From: Cellulosilyticum sp. I15G10I2
GTDB taxonomy: Bacteria > Bacillota > Clostridia > Lachnospirales > Cellulosilyticaceae
Assembly: GCF_900095725.1 (NCBI RefSeq)
Contig: NZ_FMMP01000007.1
Location: 124,001 to 188,000, forward strand
Reading direction: 5' to 3'
DNA length: 64,000 nucleotides
Shown here: positions 41,752-50,972 of the stretch, one piece after another
How positions within the stretch are numbered: the stretch's first letter is position 1
How the letters are laid out: each line of letters opens with the position of its first letter
Translations under genes and position numbers: made by a program
Notes under the pieces: model-generated
The model's input: the letters and a program-made list of their open reading frames with translations, nothing else
Database searches by the model: none
What the model was told of the DNA's origin: nothing

Positions 41752-43698
41752 TTAACCCCAAACTTTAATACGATTGTGCCCCACTGAAATGGTTTCAATA
41801 GGACCCACTGTAGGCATATCTTTTCGCTGCTTATTCAAATAATCTTTATCTAATGTAATAGGACTTCCACTCGGATCATCAAAGATGGCATCAACAATAC
41901 GTACTGTTCCAAGGGTTTCTGTCCCGTATAGAGCTGTTGCCACATCCAGCATTTCTTGATCTACATCCATCTCTAAATAAACTTCATCGTTATCTTCGAT
42001 AATTTTTACATTAGGGTTAAAAGAGGGATTGCAGTACTTATGATTTTCTGCCCTAAAAGCCTCGGAGCCATTTAGATAAACATTGCCATCAATATAAACT
42101 GGTTGTTCAATGTTAATAAACTTCTCATGATCTCCAATCCCAGCATCAACGACCTGTTTATGATACTCCTCATAAGAAGAGGTGCAATCATCATACCCTG
42201 CAGTTCCACTATAGGATTCCTCCTCCGGTATTTCTATCCCCCCAACAAAAATATTGTTATATAAACGGTCATCTCCACTATATACAACAGCTGTTCCAGC
42301 TACCTGTGTAGAATGTGGAAAATGGTAAGGCGTGGAGCGGTCCAACGTTTTGATTCTGCGCATAGATCCGCAGCATAAATTATTTATGTACGCGCCGCCT
42401 TGGGCAACATTATCAAAGCTATAATGAGAACCAAAAATATTATTATCTACTAAATACGGCCCATGGGTAACTTCAATAAAGAAATCACGGTCATTGTTAT
42501 AATACAAGTTCTGGCTTATACGTACCCCTTGAGCCTGCCAATCCAGCCATGTGCCCAAGGTACAGTTATGGATACGATTATTATGAATTTTAACATCTAT
42601 CGCCGCATGCAATTTGATGCCCGCAATTTCATAACCAAAGAATTCATGTTTGACAGCAATGTTGTAGATATGATTATTGTATATTTCACTAAATACACAC
42701 CCCATATGCCCAACAATAGCATTTTGGCCGCAATTATAGATGGTATTATTACGAATAATATGAGAACCAATTTTTTCTTTGCTCCAACCTATCTGAAGAG
42801 CACGGAACACAGCTTCCATCTGATATTGATAGCCTGGTTTCTGCTGGCGTCTTGTGCACAAATTGTGTCCAGTAGAAGCTTCTTTGCCAATGCTGATGGC
42901 ACTGCATTTTGCATCATGAATAATATTATTTTCGATAATCCAGCCTTTACTCCAGTTTACCCCAAGGAGCCCTGGCTGATCAGCTGTAGGTGGTGTCCAA
43001 GGCGATGCTGCCTGTGCCATTTCAAAACCACGGACAGTAATATAGTTCATGCCTGTCTTTTCAGGATAAAAGCAGCATTTACGCACGTTGATTTCCGTTA
43101 ATTCTTTATTTGGGTCAGCCCCATGGAAGTTGGCATATAGTGTTGTTGTCTTGTCATCAACCTCAGCATACCACCCATAGATTGAACCCTCTGGATCCAG
43201 CAGCTTTTCTGTACGTTTTGTCCATGGTGGATTAAACCCTGTTTCGCGTTTTATAGAATGTCTGATCTCATCTAAAGATCGTGCCTCATAGAAAGATTTC
43301 CCGTTTAGGTAGACATCTCCTGGATGCAGCGATCTGTCTTCAGGGTGAATAAGCCAGTCTCCAGATAAAGTCTCTTTGTACGGATTGTAATCACCAAACA
43401 TAGTATTTGGCAATACCACTTTCCATACGGTCCCTTCTAAGCATTCCCAAGTTGTTATTCTTTCAGACCCTTTAATAACAACCCGCTCCCCCTTAGCAGC
43501 CTCATAAGTAATTCTGTTGATATTGCTATAACCACTATGGGCAGGTTTTACCCACTCACGGTATTCACCTTCATGGACAATAATCGTATCCCCTGTTTCT
43601 GCAACTTGAGCAGCTTTTGAAATTGTTTTAAATGGATTCTCTTTTGTCCCCGCTGCATTATCGCACCCAGTAACTGCTACATGAAATATTTTATTCAT
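41752..43698 (-). CDS. GH120 beta-xylosidase (right-handed beta-helix)
   Basis: 648 residues without signal peptide, so it acts inside the cell on imported xylo-oligosaccharides. The sequence follows the GH120 enzyme XylC of Thermoanaerobacterium saccharolyticum as I remember it: TIIVHEGEYREWVKP, GSERI, ADQPGLLGVNWSKGWIIENN, HDAKCSAISIGKEA. The catalytic pair is placed at D386 (WLDWQAQG) and E409 (FIEVTHGPYLVDNN); the 23-residue gap equals that of D382/E405 in XylC. Beta-helix coils dominate residues ~215-460. Own transcription unit with AGGAGGT and a terminator; an AraC gene is divergent upstream and probably controls it. Confidence 0.9.
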   Translation of the reverse strand: MNKIFHVAVTGCDNAAGTKENPFKTISKAAQVAETGDTIIVHEGEYREWVKPAHSGYSNINRITYEAAKGERVVIKGSERITTWECLEGTVWKVVLPNTMFGDYNPYKETLSGDWLIHPEDRSLHPGDVYLNGKSFYEARSLDEIRHSIKRETGFNPPWTKRTEKLLDPEGSIYGWYAEVDDKTTTLYANFHGADPNKELTEINVRKCCFYPEKTGMNYITVRGFEMAQAASPWTPPTADQPGLLGVNWSKGWIIENNIIHDAKCSAISIGKEASTGHNLCTRRQQKPGYQYQMEAVFRALQIGWSKEKIGSHIIRNNTIYNCGQNAIVGHMGCVFSEIYNNHIYNIAVKHEFFGYEIAGIKLHAAIDVKIHNNRIHNCTLGTWLDWQAQGVRISQNLYYNNDRDFFIEVTHGPYLVDNNIFGSHYSFDNVAQGGAYINNLCCGSMRRIKTLDRSTPYHFPHSTQVAGTAVVYSGDDRLYNNIFVGGIEIPEEESYSGTAGYDDCTSSYEEYHKQVVDAGIGDHEKFINIEQPVYIDGNVYLNGSEAFRAENHKYCNPSFNPNVKIIEDNDEVYLEMDVDQEMLDVATALYGTETLGTVRIVDAIFDDPSGSPITLDKDYLNKQRKDMPTVGPIETISVGHNRIKVWG

Positions 43699-43932
43699 TT
43701 CAAAATACCTCCTATCACTTTTACTTTACAATAATACAAATCATTAATAAGCACTACTTACTTATTGCGGATTTTTGCCCACAAATTGTGATTTCACCTA
43801 ATAAAGTATTGAAATATTAGAGAAAATCCCATAGAATAATGAAAAATCAACAATTTATAGGTAGTTGTAAATACATAAAAAGTGAGTGAGTAATACATCA
43901 ATTCATCTATTAATGTGAAGGAGTATGCAGAG

Positions 43933-44805
43933 TTGAAAGACTGGTCTATTTTTGAAAACAATCAATTTTTTCATGGCTATTCGTATAGTATTTTTTATCT
44001 GAATGAGTTAGAAACCTTTCCGCTGCATTGGCATCATTATGTGGAAATCATCTATACCATGCAGAATGGTTTGATCTATGAAGTAAATGGTGAAAAAATA
44101 TATATGGAAAAAGGAGATATATTATTGATATGGCCGGGGGAGCTGCATGCTATTATTTATCAGCCTCAACCTAATAATACGCTTTTATTACAATTTGATT
44201 CACAACTTCTGACTAATCGTGTAGATTTTCAAAAATTAGCTTATTTATTTTATTCCACGCGTCTGCTAAGAGAAAAAGAAAATGCCAGGGTAGTTCCCCG
44301 ATTACAAAAATTACTCTTAGAAATCTTAGATACATCTCTATATGAAGAGCATTTTCCAGAAATAAAATCCTGTATATTTATTTATGAATTGGTGATATGT
44401 TTAGGCGGGCATTTAAGAGAAGTAACTCTGGAGAATGAAAAACGAACATCTTCTCATAAATTAAAGGTTGAGCAGCAAATGTTTTTAGTATGCAATTATA
44501 TTACAGCGCATTGCACTGAGAACATTACATTGGAAGCCGCGGCTGCTATCGCCGGCTTTTCGAAATATCATTTTTCAAAGTTATTTAAAACATACACAGG
44601 ACATAGTCTTCCTGAGTTTCAGGCAAAAGAACGTCTGCGTATTGCAGAAACACTGCTTCTCGATCCTAATCTTTCAATTACAGAGATTTCTCAAGAAGCA
44701 GGATTCAATAGTATTTCAACGTTTAATAGGGTTTTTATGCAGTTTAAAAAAGTAAGCCCGACCCAGTTTCGTAAAATGTATCAACTATTAGATCTATTGC
44801 ACTAA
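43933..44805 (+). CDS. AraC family regulator with cupin sensor
   Basis: About 291 residues. Cupin domain at ~20-95 (FPLHWHHYVEIIYTMQNGLIYEVNGEKIYMEKGDILLIWPGELHAI), with its HWHHY-E cluster, then two HTH motifs (LEAAAAIAGFSKYHFSKLFKTYTGHSLPEF, ITEISQEAGFNSISTFNRVFMQFKKVSPTQF). The start is taken as TTG, nine bases after AAGGAG; a GTG 18 bases earlier precedes that site. Divergent from the GH120 gene over a 234-base region. Its end overlaps the converging LacI-family gene by 12 bases. Confidence 0.9.
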   Translation: MKDWSIFENNQFFHGYSYSIFYLNELETFPLHWHHYVEIIYTMQNGLIYEVNGEKIYMEKGDILLIWPGELHAIIYQPQPNNTLLLQFDSQLLTNRVDFQKLAYLFYSTRLLREKENARVVPRLQKLLLEILDTSLYEEHFPEIKSCIFIYELVICLGGHLREVTLENEKRTSSHKLKVEQQMFLVCNYITAHCTENITLEAAAAIAGFSKYHFSKLFKTYTGHSLPEFQAKERLRIAETLLLDPNLSITEISQEAGFNSISTFNRVFMQFKKVSPTQFRKMYQLLDLLH

Positions 44806-45819
44806 GTTTATATTTTTGACTGAGTCTCTGATGCGAAGTTCAACTGGCATGACGATATTTTCTGCCTTTTCATCAGGATTTTCGATGAGTTTCAAAAGTT
44901 TATCAATAGCTGCATAAGCTTTGTGTGTTGTATTTTGACGTACCGTAGTAAGCTTTGGTCGAATAATAGAGGCTACAGTTGCATCATCATAGCCCGCAAC
45001 TGAAACATCCTCTGGGATACGTATCCCATGATCCATCAGATAGTTCATAGCCGTGACTGCATAATAGTCTGCACAAAAAAACATCGCACTAATCTTAGAA
45101 TGTCCTTCCACGAAATGCTGCATGCAAGGCTCTAATCCTGCCGTTCCATTTTCAAGAACGAACTTTTCACCTGCTTCGGGTGCCAGCCCTGCATCTCTAA
45201 TGGCATTTACAAAACCTCGGTAACGCTCATAGTCTCCCCCAATATAGTTGTCTGAAAAAAAGCCTATCCGTTTATGTCCATTTGCAATAAGATGACTTGT
45301 CATTTCATAGGCTCCACGGTAGTCTTCTATCCCTACATTCGTATAAGCGTTGCCGTCATCACCAAAATAGCCATCTATAAAAATGAGAGGTTTTTTATAC
45401 ACTTCTCTTAAAACTTGAGCATTCTCATAACTAAAGCCAAGTGCAACTAGTCCATCTACATTCCAAGAGGATACGAATTTAGTAACTTCTTCAACATGCT
45501 TTGAAATATAAATCATGATATAATAGCCGCGCCCATGAATTCTCTTTTCTAAGCCTCCTAATAATTCTCCCGTAAAAAAATCCTGTATGGCATTGTCATA
45601 AATATTTTCATTTGAATTCATAACAAAACCTATAATATTCGAATTATTTTTAGCAAGATTAACCGCTGTCATATTCGGTATATAATTGAACTCTTTTAAT
45701 GCTTTTTGAATCTTCTCTACGGTCTGTGGTGAAACTTCCTTTGTTTTGCCGCGGATGACGTTAGAAACAGTCGTTGGACTGACCCCAATAATCCCAGCCA
45801 TTTCTTTAATCGTGATCAA
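44794..45819 (-). CDS. LacI family transcriptional regulator
   Basis: About 341 residues. HTH at 2-22 (TIKEMAGIIGVSPTTVSNVI) and hinge helix region YIPNMTAVNLAKNNS, then a sugar-binding-protein-like effector domain with VDGLVALGF, GHKRIGFFSDN, PEDVSVAGYDD and KLTTVRQNT. Starts with TTG seven bases after AGGGAG. Natural targets are the GH120/importer operons to its left or the CG-centred palindrome before the alpha-glucoside operon (32230-32249); neither link is shown. Confidence 0.92.
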   Translation of the reverse strand: MITIKEMAGIIGVSPTTVSNVIRGKTKEVSPQTVEKIQKALKEFNYIPNMTAVNLAKNNSNIIGFVMNSNENIYDNAIQDFFTGELLGGLEKRIHGRGYYIMIYISKHVEEVTKFVSSWNVDGLVALGFSYENAQVLREVYKKPLIFIDGYFGDDGNAYTNVGIEDYRGAYEMTSHLIANGHKRIGFFSDNYIGGDYERYRGFVNAIRDAGLAPEAGEKFVLENGTAGLEPCMQHFVEGHSKISAMFFCADYYAVTAMNYLMDHGIRIPEDVSVAGYDDATVASIIRPKLTTVRQNTTHKAYAAIDKLLKLIENPDEKAENIVMPVELRIRDSVKNINLVQ

Positions 45820-45890
45820 GGATTCACTCCCTTTCCTTAATACTTTCCAAGCTTATTATATACTATAGTTCTGCATTATTAAACAAGCTA

Positions 45891-45929
45891 AAAAAGCTAC
45901 CTCTCTAAAATTTAGAGGGATAGCTTTTT
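45891..45929 (-). terminator. Terminator after the AraC gene of the iron locus
   Basis: AAAAAGCTACCTCTCTAAA pairs with TTTAGAGGGATAGCTTTTT except at two wobble positions, one-base apical gap. It separates the AraC gene from the LacI-family gene downstream. Confidence 0.85.
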
Positions 45930-45955
45930 CTTCCATAATATTTATAAGAAAACCC

Positions 45956-46963
45956 CTATCTTTTAGCCCTACGAAAGGCGCTGGGACTCATCTGATAGGT
46001 GCGATTAAACATATTGGTAAAATTAGCACAACGCGCGTAACCAATATGATGGGCGATCTCCTCAATACTTCTATCCGTCGTAGATAATAGGTTGGCAGCG
46101 ATAGACATGCGAATACTATTAGCATACTCCCATATGGTGCTGTGGTACATCGCTGCAAATCCTCCCTTTAGCTTCTGAGGATTAAGATTGACGAGTTCAC
46201 TTAAGTGCTCAATAGTTGGCGGATCACAAGCACGTTCGGTCATGATTTCATAAGCTTTTCTTATGGCCCGTACATCATCGTGGGATAAATTAATTTTACG
46301 ATTTTTCCCTAAACTGATAGCCCCTAGAGCATATTGATTGGTAAAAGCATTTTGTGAAGCATCACGAAACTCTGCTGTTATGACTGCAAGGCATTCTAAT
46401 ATTTTGCTGTCAATATAGAGGGCATTTAAAGCTGGTGATGAAGCTAATCGTTCTATCTGATGAAGTACCTTAACAAGTTCTAGAGGAAGGTAGCGATGGG
46501 TAATGTTAAAAGGGAATTCATAGGGTGTAATTGCCTTCTCCCCATATTCAGGCTGTATCATTTCTTTAAAATAAGGCGCATAGATGGTGACTTCAGTACC
46601 ATGAAAATGCTGACCTTTATACCAGACCTGTCTGCCTTTTGGATGATTTTCTACTACGAAAAACGAGGAAGGTTTAAAAGAAGAAACAGCTTCATTAGCG
46701 AGGCGAAACTTAGTCTCTCCCAAATATACCGTACCAAAGCGCATGTGGGTGGATGGAATATTAAATGTAATCCCAAAATCTTCGGGAATCGTATAGTTAC
46801 CAAGGAAGATATCATAATGCCGTGCTTTAGTATAACGCACAATATAACCTAGCTCTGGCCTTTTGTCATTATGATAGAGGATAAAGTTATCCCTAAAAAT
46901 GGGTGTAAAAGATAGTGCATTAAAAAAAGCCTCATAAAATGCTTCACTTGATGTAACAACCAT
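45956..46963 (-). CDS. AraC family regulator of the siderophore uptake operon
   Basis: About 335 residues. The C-terminal HTH pair is clear (TIEHLSELVNLNPQKLKGGFAAMYHSTIWEYANSIRMSIA and IEEIAHHIGYARCANFTNMFNRTYQMSPSAFRR). The domain order and divergence from an iron-siderophore binding-protein gene fit the PchR/YbtA-like regulators that activate siderophore uptake; the sensed ligand is unknown. The ATG chosen has GAGGAGGGA four bases upstream. It transcribes away from the importer operon over a 175-base region with inverted repeats. Confidence 0.85.
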   Translation of the reverse strand: MVVTSSEAFYEAFFNALSFTPIFRDNFILYHNDKRPELGYIVRYTKARHYDIFLGNYTIPEDFGITFNIPSTHMRFGTVYLGETKFRLANEAVSSFKPSSFFVVENHPKGRQVWYKGQHFHGTEVTIYAPYFKEMIQPEYGEKAITPYEFPFNITHRYLPLELVKVLHQIERLASSPALNALYIDSKILECLAVITAEFRDASQNAFTNQYALGAISLGKNRKINLSHDDVRAIRKAYEIMTERACDPPTIEHLSELVNLNPQKLKGGFAAMYHSTIWEYANSIRMSIAANLLSTTDRSIEEIAHHIGYARCANFTNMFNRTYQMSPSAFRRAKR

Positions 46964-47086
46964 ATTGTCCCTCCTCACACTAGTCTGGTGCTTTTAATTA
47001 TAAAATTCTATAACCTAAAAAGCAATGCATAATTTATCTTATTCGGTGCACAAATAATCATATTAGATGATTTCATTGCAATGAGA

Positions 47087-47116
47087 TTGACTATCATTTA
47101 CAATTTAGTTGTAAAT
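47087..47116 (+). promoter_or_regulatory. Promoter-overlapping inverted repeat of the siderophore operon
   Basis: TTGACT (47087-47092) is a fair -35 element, with a weak -10 about 17 bases later (TGTAAA). A perfect inverted repeat ATTTACAA-N5-TTGTAAAT (47096-47116) covers the spacer and -10. It could bind an iron-responsive repressor or the AraC protein; it is not a canonical Fur box. Confidence 0.6.
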
Positions 47117-47137
47117 AAATGTCGAAAGGAAATCCTT

Positions 47138-48124
47138 ATGAAAAAAATTAAACACTATTTAAATACACTTGCTCTTGGAGGCGTTTTAATGCTTTCTTTA
47201 GCAGGCTGCGTAGGAAATACCAAAGATAAAGTGGCTACACCATCACCTGACACTGCGGCGATACAGCCAGCAACCGAAACAAATAGTACTACCCGCATTA
47301 TAACAGATGCCAGAGGCGAAGTAGAAATCCCTCTAACTCCACAACGCATTGTGGATATCAGCGGCACGAGCGATACCCTCTCTATTCTTGGCTATAGCGT
47401 AATTGGGACAGCTAACTCAGATGCTTATGACTATACAAAGCTTCCGGCTTATCTCGAAGATACTTTAAAAGACGCCGCTATTTTAGGTTACAGCTTCCAA
47501 GACACCATGGACCTTGAAGGGGTTATTGCCTTAGAGCCTGATCTTATTATCATCTCTAATTACCAAGAAAAAATGTATGATCAATTGTCTCAGATTGCTC
47601 CAACCGTGATGCTTCAAATGGCACAGATTGACTGGACTGAGGATCTCAAGAATGTGGCTGCTGTGATGGATCAATCAGATAAAGCAGATGCATGGCTAAG
47701 TACTTATAAGGCAAAAGCTGCAGAAACTGGCGATCGTATGAAAGCCGCTCACGGCGAAGATACAACTTACCTTGCCTTTTTAGCTAGCGGCGGTCAAATC
47801 TATATTTTTGACGGTGCCGGTATGGGAAGCATACTTTATACCGATATGGGACTTAAAAAACCTGAAGGTATGCCAGCTCAGGAAAATGTAAGTCTGCCAG
47901 TAGTCAGCTATGAAGGTCTTGCAGCAATAGATGCTGATTATATCTTTGCAGTGGGTACCGAAGAAGACCTAGCACAACTTGAAGCAAACAAAATGTGGCA
48001 GAATATGAGAGCAGTTAAAAGTGACAGCTATGTAACACTTCCGGCCAGTCCTTATTTTAACCAAGGCTACAGCCCTATTGGCCGCTTATTGTTTTTAGAT
48101 GAAATAGAAGGGTTGATGAAATAA
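47138..48124 (+). CDS. Iron-siderophore binding lipoprotein (FecB/FhuD-like)
   Basis: About 328 residues, lipobox LAGC near residue 24, then a helical-backbone type-3 binding fold: TDARGEVEIPLTPQRIVDI, LEGVIALEPDLIIIS, QIAPTVML and a long connecting helix. It captures a ferric siderophore or heme-like ligand at the membrane surface. First gene of the operon with two FecCD permeases and an ATPase; the permease gene starts three bases after its stop. Start ATG has AAAGGAAAT. Confidence 0.92.
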   Translation: MKKIKHYLNTLALGGVLMLSLAGCVGNTKDKVATPSPDTAAIQPATETNSTTRIITDARGEVEIPLTPQRIVDISGTSDTLSILGYSVIGTANSDAYDYTKLPAYLEDTLKDAAILGYSFQDTMDLEGVIALEPDLIIISNYQEKMYDQLSQIAPTVMLQMAQIDWTEDLKNVAAVMDQSDKADAWLSTYKAKAAETGDRMKAAHGEDTTYLAFLASGGQIYIFDGAGMGSILYTDMGLKKPEGMPAQENVSLPVVSYEGLAAIDADYIFAVGTEEDLAQLEANKMWQNMRAVKSDSYVTLPASPYFNQGYSPIGRLLFLDEIEGLMK

Positions 48125-48127
48125 CCT

Positions 48128-49111
48128 ATGTTTAAAAAAGCAACTGCCACTGCGATACTCTGCTGCCTTCTAGGAGGTATTGGCCTTATTATTGCTATCT
48201 CCTTTGGTGCAAAGCTTATTCCTTTAAAAACTGTATGGGACAGTATTTTTCATTATGAAGAAGTATTAGAGATGCAGCTTGTTCGTGATGGCAGACTGCC
48301 AAGAGCATTATGCACCGCCTTAATAGGCGGTTTTCTTGGTATCTCTGGTGCTATGATGCAGGGTGTTACAAGAAACCCAGTTGCGGAGCCTTCTATGATG
48401 GGCATCACTCAAGGTGCCACCCTAGCCGTTGCCATCACCTCTGTTACTCCAGGCTTATACGGCCTTTTTGGCAATACCTTCGCTGCCCTTATCGGTGCGA
48501 CAGTAAGTGGTGTTTTAGTACTCATCTTCAGTATGCAGAATGCTCGTAATATGAACTTATCCCGCCTGCTTCTGGCTGGAACCGCCCTAAGTACATTCTT
48601 TTTATCGATGGCATCTATTGTTGCCTTGTTGTTTAATAAAGCTCAGGAGCTTGCCTTTTGGGTAGGGGGTGGGTTTAGAACCGCCTCCTGGCAGAGTGTC
48701 TGGCTGCTTCTGGGGGTAGGCGGGATCTGTACCCTCATGGCGCTGTGCTTATCGCAGCGTATTAATATCGTAAGCTTAGGAGAGGATGTAGCGGTCGGCC
48801 TTGGAGAAAATCCTCATAAAGTACGTTTTTATGCCCTGCTGCTTTTAATCCCCCTCTGCGGGGTCAGCGTAGCGGTAGCAGGCAATATTGCATTTGTCGG
48901 CTTAATCGTTCCCCATATCATACGCCGGCTTCTAGGCTATGACTACCGTTATATACTGCCGTTTTCTTTTGCTGCAGGTTCTGTACTTCTTATCTGGGCA
49001 GATGTTGCGGCCAGATTAGTGAGTCAGCCTTATGAAACCCCTGTGGGCCTCTTTACATCGTTAATTGGCGTGCCCTTTTTTCTATGGCTTGTAAGAAGGG
49101 GGAATAGTTGA
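48128..49111 (+). CDS. FecCD-type siderophore ABC permease (first)
   Basis: 327 residues with about nine or ten helices. Family marks are GRLPRALCTALIGGFLGISGAMMQGVTRNPVAEPSMMGI near residues 55-95 and GNIAFVGLIVPHIIRRLLGYDYR near 255-275. No independent Shine-Dalgarno sequence stands out; translation probably continues from the binding-protein gene. Its stop codon overlaps the start of the second permease by one base. Confidence 0.93.
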   Translation: MFKKATATAILCCLLGGIGLIIAISFGAKLIPLKTVWDSIFHYEEVLEMQLVRDGRLPRALCTALIGGFLGISGAMMQGVTRNPVAEPSMMGITQGATLAVAITSVTPGLYGLFGNTFAALIGATVSGVLVLIFSMQNARNMNLSRLLLAGTALSTFFLSMASIVALLFNKAQELAFWVGGGFRTASWQSVWLLLGVGGICTLMALCLSQRINIVSLGEDVAVGLGENPHKVRFYALLLLIPLCGVSVAVAGNIAFVGLIVPHIIRRLLGYDYRYILPFSFAAGSVLLIWADVAARLVSQPYETPVGLFTSLIGVPFFLWLVRRGNS

Positions 49112-50121
49112 TGAGGGTTAAAAATAAGACACTTATATTCGTTTTTGGTGCTTTTTTACTGTTACTAGGTGCTTTTTTAATAAGCCTTATGACGGGTACT
49201 TATAAACTGAGCTTGAGTGAAATGCTCCAAACCTTTTTAGGACAAGGCACAAAGATGCAGCATATGGTCATTTTTGGCTTAAGGCTACCGCGCATTCTTA
49301 CGGCTGCCTTTGTAGGTGCTGCCCTGTCCACTTCCGGATGCATCCTACAAAGCATCACCAAAAATCAGCTGGCCGAGCCTGGGATTATTGGTATGAATGC
49401 AGGCTCTGCCTTAGGGGTTGTCCTGCTTATTGCTTCTAAAAGCAGTAATTATTACGATACGTTAGGTCTTGGCACCGTACTTTTGATGCCCTTTGCTGCT
49501 ATTGTAGGTGCGCTTTTTGCTACCCTTCTCATTTATGGCCTAAGCTATAAAAAAGGGATCAACCCCACCCGCCTGATTTTAATAGGGATCGGCGTAAACG
49601 CCGGGATTAATGCCCTTATTACAATGTATCAACTAAATATGTCTAAAGGAGACTTTAACAAAGCACTGACTTGGATCAGTGGCAGCTTATGGGGCAGCAG
49701 CTGGCAGTTTTTTATGATCAGTGCCCCTATTGTGGTTCTCTTTATGGGACTTACCCTTTACAAGTCTAAAGTACTGGATGCTATGGACCTCGGTGATGAG
49801 CTGGCCGTCGGTCTGGGAGTACGTGTGGAACAGGAACGGCGTATTCTGCTCTTTTTGGCAGTAGGCCTTGCAGCTGCGGCCACAGCTGTTGCCGGTAACA
49901 TTGCCTTTTTAGGCCTATTAGGTCCCCACATCGCCAAACGTCTCATAGGCCCTGTGCACTGCAGACAGATTCCTCTTGCCGCACTCATAAATGGTATTAT
50001 TATTATTTTGGCAGACACCGTCTCAAGAAATCTCTTTGCACCCCTTGAGATCCCTGTGGGTATTACGATCGCGGCCATTGGCGTACCTTATTTTATTTAT
50101 TTAATGATAAAAGAAAAATAG
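49111..50121 (+). CDS. FecCD-type siderophore ABC permease (second)
   Basis: About 336 residues. Same family signatures: GLRLPRILTAAFVGAALSTSGCILQSITKNQLAEPGIIGM and GNIAFLGLLGPHIAKRLIGP. It forms the transmembrane heterodimer with the preceding gene product. ATG overlaps the previous stop (TGATG), with AGGGGGAAT upstream, so translation is coupled. Confidence 0.93.
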   Translation: MRVKNKTLIFVFGAFLLLLGAFLISLMTGTYKLSLSEMLQTFLGQGTKMQHMVIFGLRLPRILTAAFVGAALSTSGCILQSITKNQLAEPGIIGMNAGSALGVVLLIASKSSNYYDTLGLGTVLLMPFAAIVGALFATLLIYGLSYKKGINPTRLILIGIGVNAGINALITMYQLNMSKGDFNKALTWISGSLWGSSWQFFMISAPIVVLFMGLTLYKSKVLDAMDLGDELAVGLGVRVEQERRILLFLAVGLAAAATAVAGNIAFLGLLGPHIAKRLIGPVHCRQIPLAALINGIIIILADTVSRNLFAPLEIPVGITIAAIGVPYFIYLMIKEK

Positions 50122-50144
50122 CCTCTAGAAAGAAAGGTGATAGC

Positions 50145-50936
50145 ATGCAGAATCCGAGCATTGAAGTAAGTAATCTACAGGTCGCTTATGAAGATCTGCT
50201 CATTATTAATAATATGAATTTAAAAATACCAAAAGGCAAAGTCACTATGATTATTGGGGGCAATGGTTGCGGCAAATCGACTCTTTTAAAGTCTATTGCG
50301 CGCATCTTAACGCCAAAGCACGGCGAGGTCCGCATCAATGGTGCCGCCATTAAAAAGCACGCCTCCAAAGAAATCGCCAAGATGATGGCTGTGCTTCCCC
50401 AAAGCCCTGTTGTACCCGAAGGCCTTTTGGTAAAGGAACTTGTGTCCTATGGACGCTTCCCCTACCAAAGCCCTATGGGTGGCCTAAAGGCCCACGATAT
50501 CGAAATGGTCAACTGGGCCATGCAGGCGACAGGTATCTATGAGTTTTGCGACCGTCCTGTACAGGCGCTTTCTGGCGGACAAAGACAAAGAGCGTGGATT
50601 GCCATGGCGCTTGCTCAAGAAACTGAGATACTTGTGCTCGATGAACCCACTACTTATCTGGATATCTCTCACCAGCTGGAGATTCTTGAACTTTTAAAGG
50701 AGCTCAACCGCACACAGAACCGAACCATTGTGATGGTGCTTCATGAACTTAATAATGCCACCAAGTTTGCAGACCATTTGATTGGGATGAAAAAGGGTGA
50801 AGTAGTCTTTGAAGGTGCCCCAATAGACGTAATTAACAAGGAAAACTTAAAAATTTTATATGGCATTGAAGCCAAGCTGCAGTTAGATGCAACCGGTACC
50901 TATCCAATATGTACCGATTGTGCATTAGCGCGCTAA
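50145..50936 (+). CDS. Siderophore ABC transporter ATPase (FecE/FepC-like)
   Basis: 263 residues. Walker A GGNGCGKST, Q-loop LPQSPVVP, signature LSGGQRQRAWIAMA, Walker B ILVLDEPTTYLD, switch His in MVLHELNNA. All catalytic residues are present. It powers the import of the ferric siderophore by the two permeases upstream. ATG with AAAGGTG. Confidence 0.95.
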   Translation: MQNPSIEVSNLQVAYEDLLIINNMNLKIPKGKVTMIIGGNGCGKSTLLKSIARILTPKHGEVRINGAAIKKHASKEIAKMMAVLPQSPVVPEGLLVKELVSYGRFPYQSPMGGLKAHDIEMVNWAMQATGIYEFCDRPVQALSGGQRQRAWIAMALAQETEILVLDEPTTYLDISHQLEILELLKELNRTQNRTIVMVLHELNNATKFADHLIGMKKGEVVFEGAPIDVINKENLKILYGIEAKLQLDATGTYPICTDCALAR

Positions 50937-50972
50937 GCCTTCTGCCATTCTAGCTTAGGATGAGAATATATT

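Noticed and set aside
42463-43101. 212-codon plus-strand frame inside the GH120 gene
   Set aside because: Long but antisense to a clear GH120 enzyme with both catalytic residues; it has no start signal and no recognisable domain.
46496-46852. 118-codon plus-strand frame inside the AraC gene
   Set aside because: Antisense shadow of a well-supported AraC regulator; composition unlike a real protein.
47081-47100. Fur box before the siderophore operon
   Set aside because: AATGAGATTGACTATCATT is only weakly symmetric and differs from the 7-1-7 Fur pattern; the perfect inverted repeat just downstream is the better site.
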